6,339 nucleotides of DNA from assembly GCA_021774355.1 (NCBI GenBank), contig JAJFJE010000368.1:1-6339 (forward strand). The letters run 5' to 3'. This stretch comes from Alphaproteobacteria bacterium. GTDB lineage: Bacteria; Pseudomonadota; Alphaproteobacteria; Zavarziniales; Zavarziniaceae. Below, in pieces: positions 1 through 3,673 of this stretch. Within the stretch, counting starts at the first letter, position 1; each line of letters opens with the position of its first letter. A model generated the notes under the pieces. The model was not told the DNA's origin, ran no database searches, and saw only the letters and a list, made by a program, of their open reading frames with translations. A program made the translations under genes and the position numbers.

Positions 1-407
1 GCAGCCTGATTGACATAAGGCGGAAACCGCAGAATTATGTCGAGCGGAATTGTCCCGCCCAGATATTCATCAATGTAAGCCAGTCCCTGGTGGATTTCCG
101 TCCCGGAGCGAAAGTATTCAATGAACCGGTTATCCAGGCTCACTCTGCTGATGCCTATGCCGGCAAGTACAGAGGAAAACGCAGCAGCGATAAGGATCAG
201 TGCAGTATGTTTAATCGACAGCCTGCCTAGAAACCGTGTCAGCGTAGGCGCATGGCTGAGGGTAACACTGGCCTTGCCCTTGGAAAGCAGCAACAGCATG
301 CCGGCAAAAAGACTGTACGTTGCAAAAAAGGATATCAGTATGCCAATGCACATGATCCAGCCAAAATCCATGACCGGGACAATTTCACTGGTGACCAGGG
401 AGGCGAA
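1..407 (-). other. RND/MMPL-family exporter segment of lower GC (internal part of a gene)
   Basis: This is the portion of the fused frame that is not ExbB. It encodes the last helices of the first RND transmembrane bundle (after FASLVTSEIVPVMDFGW), a Lys-rich cytoplasmic loop (LSKGKASV), the next helix (LILIAAAFSSVLAGIGI), and the start of the second periplasmic domain (SLDNRFIEYF, LGGTIPLDIILRFPP). In intact exporters of this family these elements lie around the middle of a protein of roughly 750-900 residues, so both ends of the original gene are missing here. Codon choice includes many A/T-ending codons (for example ATA, TTT, CTT, AAA, CAT), unlike every other coding stretch in the window. 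It looks like DNA from another source. Confidence 0.72.
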
Positions 408-776
408 GGCCAGCCCGATCATGACCAGCTTCACCACGACATCGGCGCCCAGGAACATGGCCCAGGGCGACAGGTTGCGCGGCAGGGTGTCGAGGGGGGC
501 AGCGCTCCCGGAGTCGGCGGCCAGGGGTTCGGCCGCCAGGGAACCGGCGGCCAGGGAATCGGTGGCCAGGGAATCGGCGGCCACGGGCTCCGCCGGCCGG
601 CCGGCCGGTCCGTCAGGGGCCGGCGGCAGGGCCGCCGGGGGCGCGCCGGGATGGGTCCCTGGCGTCGGCAGCGCTTCCTGGGCGGAAGCGGCCGCAGCCA
701 TGCCGCAGGCCAGCACCACCAAAGCCGCCCGCATCAGGCGCCCTACCCGGACCCGTCTTGTCGAATTCACCGCCAT
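1..776 (-). CDS. ExbB N-terminus fused in frame to an RND/MMPL exporter fragment (3' end outside window)
   Basis: One uninterrupted frame of 258 residues starts at the ATG at 776, behind a G-rich Shine-Dalgarno-like stretch (784-793), and runs off the window. Residues 1-32 form a signal peptide (Arg-rich start, hydrophobic core, cleavage likely after ASA). Residues 33-98 are an Ala/Pro-rich linker. Residues 101-129 match the start of ExbB, the TonB-ExbB-ExbD proton-channel subunit of the inner membrane: NLSPWAMFLGADVVVKLVM then IGLAFASLVT (E. coli ExbB has DLSVWGMYQHADIVVKCVM). ExbB should continue with a Trp-rich helix end (WTVWLAK-like). Instead the frame continues as an RND/MMPL exporter: EIVPVMDFGW, a hydrophobic helix (141-164), a second helix (190-208), then NRFIEYFRSGTEIHQGL and LGGTIPLDIIL, typical of the stretch before the second periplasmic domain of these exporters. 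Function of the fused product is doubtful, because the ExbB channel helices are absent. Family calls are firm; whether the fusion is biological is open. Confidence 0.8.
   Translation of the reverse strand, partial: MAVNSTRRVRVGRLMRAALVVLACGMAAAASAQEALPTPGTHPGAPPAALPPAPDGPAGRPAEPVAADSLATDSLAAGSLAAEPLAADSGSAAPLDTLPRNLSPWAMFLGADVVVKLVMIGLAFASLVTSEIVPVMDFGWIMCIGILISFFATYSLFAGMLLLLSKGKASVTLSHAPTLTRFLGRLSIKHTALILIAAAFSSVLAGIGISRVSLDNRFIEYFRSGTEIHQGLAYIDEYLGGTIPLDIILRFPPYVNQA
387..407 (-). other. Fusion junction between exbB and RND exporter sequence
   Basis: The codons for FASLVTS (residues 124-130) are the changeover point. ExbB proteins have A(F/V)AS(L/V)VTW at the end of the first helix, and RND/MMPL exporters have GFASLVTS followed by an acidic residue and a DFG motif. 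The same short sequence therefore fits both parents. Upstream codons (toward 776) end almost only in G or C; downstream codons are mixed. Such a junction can arise by recombination at microhomology, or by an assembler joining two genomes through a short shared stretch. Confidence 0.7.
510..584 (-). repeat. 15-bp tandem repeat in the ExbB periplasmic linker (five imperfect copies)
   Basis: Five consecutive 15-bp units encode VAADS, LATDS, LAAGS, LAAEP and LAADS (residues 65-89), with a unit consensus close to ctggccgccgattcc. They lie in the low-complexity Ala/Pro-rich segment between the signal peptide and the first transmembrane helix, where alphaproteobacterial ExbB proteins vary greatly in length. 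Slipped-strand copy-number change is likely here; no specific function is inferred. Confidence 0.8.
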
Positions 777-801
777 GCCCACGCCCTGTCCCCGTTCGGC
801 G

Positions 802-819
802 CCAGACTAGTGGGTCTGG
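802..819 (-). promoter_or_regulatory. Small inverted repeat in the exbB leader
   Basis: ccagac (802-807) pairs with gtctgg (814-819) around a 6-base loop. It lies between the larger palindrome and the exbB ribosome binding site, 26-43 bases before the start codon. It has no T-run on either strand, so it is not a standard terminator. It may be a leader hairpin or chance. Confidence 0.3.
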
Positions 820-858
820 GATCAATAATGCAATTGCGAATCGATTGCATTATTGATC
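820..858. promoter_or_regulatory. Perfect 15-bp inverted repeat, probable operator upstream of exbB
   Basis: The arms gatcaataatgcaat (820-834) and attgcattattgatc (844-858) are exact reverse complements around a 9-base spacer (tgcgaatcg). The element is an AT-rich island in GC-rich DNA and lies 44-82 bases upstream of the exbB start codon, a usual place for an operator. No T-tract follows on either strand, so a terminator for the preceding minus-strand gene is unlikely. TonB-system genes are commonly iron-regulated, and the inner TGCAA...TTGCA half-sites are loosely like alphaproteobacterial Fur/Mur-type sites, but the regulator cannot be named from the sequence. Confidence 0.6.
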
Positions 859-896
859 GCATAAAGTGATCGCGCCGGCGGCCGGACCAAGGGTGC

Positions 897-3491
897 TCAG
901 CCCGGGGCGTCGCCCATCCGGGGTGTTGCCTGCCGCCGGTCCCTGCGCAGGGCCGACACCCGGCGGAGTGCACCGTGGCACAGCAGGCCGAAAGCAACAC
1001 CACCGCCCAGGGCGACGAGGATGCGGCCGGCCTGCGGCCAGTCGGGGATCGCCGGCAGCACGACGAGGGCCGGCAGGCCATGAACCAGATAGATCACGTA
1101 GCTGGCGGCGGCGAGGCGCATGACGGCCCGTGCGACCCCTGCGGGCAGCGCTACGGCGGTGGTGCCCAGGAGCAGTGCGACCGCCGCCAGCAGGATCGCG
1201 GGCTTGATCCACAGGCCCAGCCATTGGGCGCCCTCGAGCAGTGGGATCGCGGGAAAGATCACCATGGCGAGGCCCAGCATCAACAGCCGGCAGCGCCGGC
1301 TGTCGGCGAAGGCAAGACACCACCCGAACGCCGCCATGTAGAGGACCATGGGAGTCGCCATCGGGGCCAGGCGCCCATAATCGACCACCAGAGGGCTGCC
1401 CAGGCGCAGCCCCAGCCCGACGCCCAGGGCGACCAGGCCGGCGGCAAGGGGTCGGCTCCGGACCCACCGGCGCAGGCCCGGCAGGGCGAACAGGGCGAGC
1501 ACCAGAAGGAGCAACTGGGCATAGGCCTCGACGAACCAGAAGATCACGAAAATCGTGTCGACCCGCCCCTGATCGCCCCATCCGGTATTGCCGACCAGCA
1601 GCAGGGACGGCCAGTCCAGGCGCTGCTGTGCCGCCATCAGGGCGACCAGCACCAGGTAGTAGAGGGCGATATTGCGCAGGACCGGCCGCGCCACCTGGCT
1701 CAGCCGGCCGGCGACCAGGGCGTTGAACTGGAACCGACCCAGGCTGTGCCCGACCAGCAGCATCAGGATCGCCGCGCCGCCTGGAATCGGCCACTGGGTG
1801 GCATGATGGAGCGCCACCAGGAGGATCGCCCCGACCCGGGTCAGCACGGCGCTGTCAACCAGGCGGCGGCGCTCCGGGTCTGGGTTGACCGCGCCGGCCG
1901 CGAGTTCCGCGATGCTGCGCCGCTCCCATCCGGCCGGCAGGCGGCCGAGCCGTTGTTCGAGATCGAGCGCGAGGCCCAGATGGATGACTGAATCGCCGCC
2001 CAGGGTGACGAAACTGTCGGCAGGCCCAGTCGGGCGGGGCGCAAAGGCCCGGGCGAACGCCGCGGCGATACCGATGCCGGGCGGGTCGGCGGCGGGCGGC
2101 GCGTCGGCCAGGCGGCCAACCGCCGGATAGTCGATTTTTCCCGAGCCGAGGCGCGGCAGGCGGTCGACTGCCACAAGGCGCAACTGGGCGGCGGCGAGGC
2201 CCGTCGCGTGCTGGACGAGGGCCTGCTGCCTGGCCGCTGGCGGCGGGCCGGAGACGGCCACGATCAGGGCCTCGTCGTCGCCCGTCACCGCCGCCTCGAC
2301 CCCGGCCGCGGCCAAGCGCCGCTCCACCTGGTCATGGTCGATGCGCAGCCCGGCAAGCTTGGAAAAGCGGCTCTTGCGGCCGCGGATGCGATAGGCGCCG
2401 GACGGGTCGCGCTCGGCCAGGTCGCCGGTGGACAGGTGCTCGACCGTGGCCCCGAGGGCGAGGTCGCCCGGGCCTTCGGCATAGCCCATCATGACATTGG
2501 GCCCGTGATAGACGAGTTCGCCGATCCGGCCCGGCCCGGTGATCTCGCCGCCCTGCTCGTCGATCAGCGCCAGCCTGCCGCCGGCCAGGGGCTGCCCCAC
2601 CGTTCCCGCCTCGCTCATCACCCGGTCCGGGGGCACGACGGCGATGCGGGCGGTCGCCTCGGTCTGGCCATACATGGCATAGAAGCGCCCGCCCCGGTCC
2701 TCGAAGAATGCCCCATAGGTGCGGATCAGGTCCGGCTCCAGGGGGCCGCCGGCTACGGTCATGAAGCGCAGCGCCGGCCAGGCCCGGGTGCGCAGCCCGA
2801 TGCGTTCGAACAGGGCATAGGACAGGGGCACGCCCGACAGATTGGTGCAGGCTGCCGCGGCCAGGCCGTCGAGGAACCGCGGGTCGGTGATCGGCCGGCT
2901 GCAGAGATACAGGCTGGCCCCGACCGCCAGGTGGGAATTCAGGATCGACAGGCCGTAGGAATAATGCAGGGGCAGGGTCACGGCGCCACGGTCGGTGGGG
3001 CCGAGTGCCAGGGTCTGGGCGATGGCCCGGGCGTTGCTTTCGACATTGCCGGTGGACAGGCGAACCAGCCGGGGACTGCCGGTGCTGCCGGAGGTCGAGA
3101 GCAGCAGCGCAAGGTCGGGATGAAGGGCGCCATGGCCGTTGCGTCGCAGCAGCCGGCCAGCCGCCGTGACCAGCCAGCCGGCGCCGTATCGGGCGGCAAG
3201 AACCCCGGCGAGGTCGCCGGGCGGACAAAGCAGCACCGGGTGCCCGCCGGCCATCGCGCCGAGATAGGCCACCACCGTGGCCCGGTCCAGCGCCGCCTCG
3301 ACCACGACCAGCCGGCGCGCCCGGCCAAGGCGTGCCGCGAAGGCCGCCACCCGTCGGGCCAGGGCGGCATAGCTCACCATGCGACCGCCGGCATCGACCA
3401 GGGCCGGGCGTTCGCCATGGTCGGCCAGGCAGTCGACAAAGCGGCGGCGCGCCGCCGCGGTACCGGCGCGGTATCTTGCCTGTCCAGCCAT
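897..3491 (-). CDS. Adenylation domain - carrier protein - membrane acyltransferase fusion
   Basis: Complete 864-residue protein. Residues 20-458 form an AMP-forming acid-activating domain: phosphate loop STSGSTGSPRLV (132-143), YAMYGQTEAT (271-280), STGDL (354-358), hinge region RGRKSRFSKLAGLRID (370-385) and the catalytic-lysine motif GSGKID (449-454, Lys452). The substrate-pocket segment LPLHYSYGLSILNSHL lacks the aspartate that binds the amino group in amino-acid-activating domains, so a fatty, aryl or other carboxylic acid is more likely (inference). Residues 472-533 are a phosphopantetheine carrier with LGGDSVIHL (Ser501). Residues 546-850 hold about ten hydrophobic helices starting VGAILLVALHHATQW (His562, His563), resembling membrane acyltransferase family 3. 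Predicted role: activate an acid, load it on the carrier, and transfer it to an envelope glycan or lipid. The start at 3491 has a poor ribosome site but a well-placed promoter. It ends in TGA, 120 bases before exbB on the same strand. The acceptor and product are unknown. Confidence 0.88.
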   Translation of the reverse strand: MAGQARYRAGTAAARRRFVDCLADHGERPALVDAGGRMVSYAALARRVAAFAARLGRARRLVVVEAALDRATVVAYLGAMAGGHPVLLCPPGDLAGVLAARYGAGWLVTAAGRLLRRNGHGALHPDLALLLSTSGSTGSPRLVRLSTGNVESNARAIAQTLALGPTDRGAVTLPLHYSYGLSILNSHLAVGASLYLCSRPITDPRFLDGLAAAACTNLSGVPLSYALFERIGLRTRAWPALRFMTVAGGPLEPDLIRTYGAFFEDRGGRFYAMYGQTEATARIAVVPPDRVMSEAGTVGQPLAGGRLALIDEQGGEITGPGRIGELVYHGPNVMMGYAEGPGDLALGATVEHLSTGDLAERDPSGAYRIRGRKSRFSKLAGLRIDHDQVERRLAAAGVEAAVTGDDEALIVAVSGPPPAARQQALVQHATGLAAAQLRLVAVDRLPRLGSGKIDYPAVGRLADAPPAADPPGIGIAAAFARAFAPRPTGPADSFVTLGGDSVIHLGLALDLEQRLGRLPAGWERRSIAELAAGAVNPDPERRRLVDSAVLTRVGAILLVALHHATQWPIPGGAAILMLLVGHSLGRFQFNALVAGRLSQVARPVLRNIALYYLVLVALMAAQQRLDWPSLLLVGNTGWGDQGRVDTIFVIFWFVEAYAQLLLLVLALFALPGLRRWVRSRPLAAGLVALGVGLGLRLGSPLVVDYGRLAPMATPMVLYMAAFGWCLAFADSRRCRLLMLGLAMVIFPAIPLLEGAQWLGLWIKPAILLAAVALLLGTTAVALPAGVARAVMRLAAASYVIYLVHGLPALVVLPAIPDWPQAGRILVALGGGVAFGLLCHGALRRVSALRRDRRQATPRMGDAPG

Positions 3492-3497
3492 CGCTCG

Positions 3498-3527
3498 ATT
3501 CTAGATGACTTGCGGGGGGTGTTGCAA
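3498..3527 (-). promoter_or_regulatory. Sigma70-like promoter for the adenylation-acyltransferase gene
   Basis: Read on the minus strand, TTGCAA (3522-3527) and TAGAAT (3498-3503) are separated by 18 bases. They match the -35 (TTGACA) and -10 (TATAAT) consensus at 4 of 6 and 5 of 6 positions. The -10 box ends only 6 bases before the ATG at 3491, so transcription would begin at or next to the start codon. That agrees with the lack of a convincing Shine-Dalgarno sequence there. Confidence 0.45.
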
Positions 3528-3539
3528 TTGAGACTTGAT
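3523..3539 (+). promoter_or_regulatory. Partial copy of the exbB operator motif
   Basis: tgcaattgagacttgat matches 14 of 17 bases of tgcaattgcgaatcgat at 829-845, which covers the spacer and inner arm of the exbB inverted repeat. It overlaps the proposed -35 box of the adenylation-acyltransferase gene, so a protein bound here could repress that gene. The second half-site is not conserved. Confidence 0.3.
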
Positions 3540-3549
3540 CTCAGATAGA

Positions 3550-3561
3550 GCCCAATTGGGC
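3550..3561. promoter_or_regulatory. 12-bp palindrome in the divergent promoter region
   Basis: gcccaattgggc is a perfect self-complementary sequence between the two divergent genes, 59 bases upstream of the minus-strand start and about 112 bases upstream of the chosen protease start. It could be a dimer binding site serving either gene. Nothing identifies the protein. The rest of 3492-3673 shows no further gene. Confidence 0.3.
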
Positions 3562-3663
3562 CCACTGGACTTGGCGTCTGAAACTTGGCCTAGTGATGGC
3601 GGACTGGCCGATGCTCGCCGGACGTGCTGGGGCGGCGGCTGTTCCGGGGGCTTGGGCTGCTTC

Positions 3664-3669
3664 GGGGGA
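3664..3669 (+). promoter_or_regulatory. Ribosome binding site deciding the protease start
   Basis: GGGGGA lies 4 bases before the ATG at 3674. The alternative in-frame ATG at 3596 has no comparable sequence before it, and the codons between 3596 and 3674 have lower third-position GC than the rest of the gene. Both points favour 3674. The frame is open upstream to a stop at 3536-3538, so the 3596 start cannot be excluded. Confidence 0.45.
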
Positions 3670-3673
3670 CGCC

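Noticed and set aside
820..858. Inverted repeat as a rho-independent terminator of the adenylation-acyltransferase gene
   Set aside because: The stem is AT-rich and no T-run follows on the minus strand. Its place just upstream of exbB fits an operator better.
121..869. Two overlapping plus-strand open frames of 229 and 205 residues
   Set aside because: They are shadows of the ExbB-RND frame. Their Ala/Arg- and Gly/Gln-rich repeat segments merely reflect the 15-bp tandem repeat read on the wrong strand.
850..1794. Minus-strand open frame of 314 residues inside the adenylation-acyltransferase gene
   Set aside because: It is an alternate-frame reading of the membrane domain, Pro/Arg/Gly-rich, with no motifs.
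2208..3548. 446-residue open frame on the plus strand
   Set aside because: It lies wholly opposite the well-supported adenylation domain. Its Gly/Gln/Arg/His-rich composition is typical of GC-rich antisense reading.
3568..3589. Repeated acttggc (3569-3575 and 3583-3589) as a regulator half-site pair
   Set aside because: Seven bases with a 14-bp offset is weak and could easily be chance; no supporting symmetry was seen.
3596..3673. Upstream start of the protease at the ATG at 3596
   Set aside because: It has no ribosome site, lower third-position GC, and an Ala/Gly-rich leader that is neither a signal peptide nor family-typical. Kept only as an alternative.
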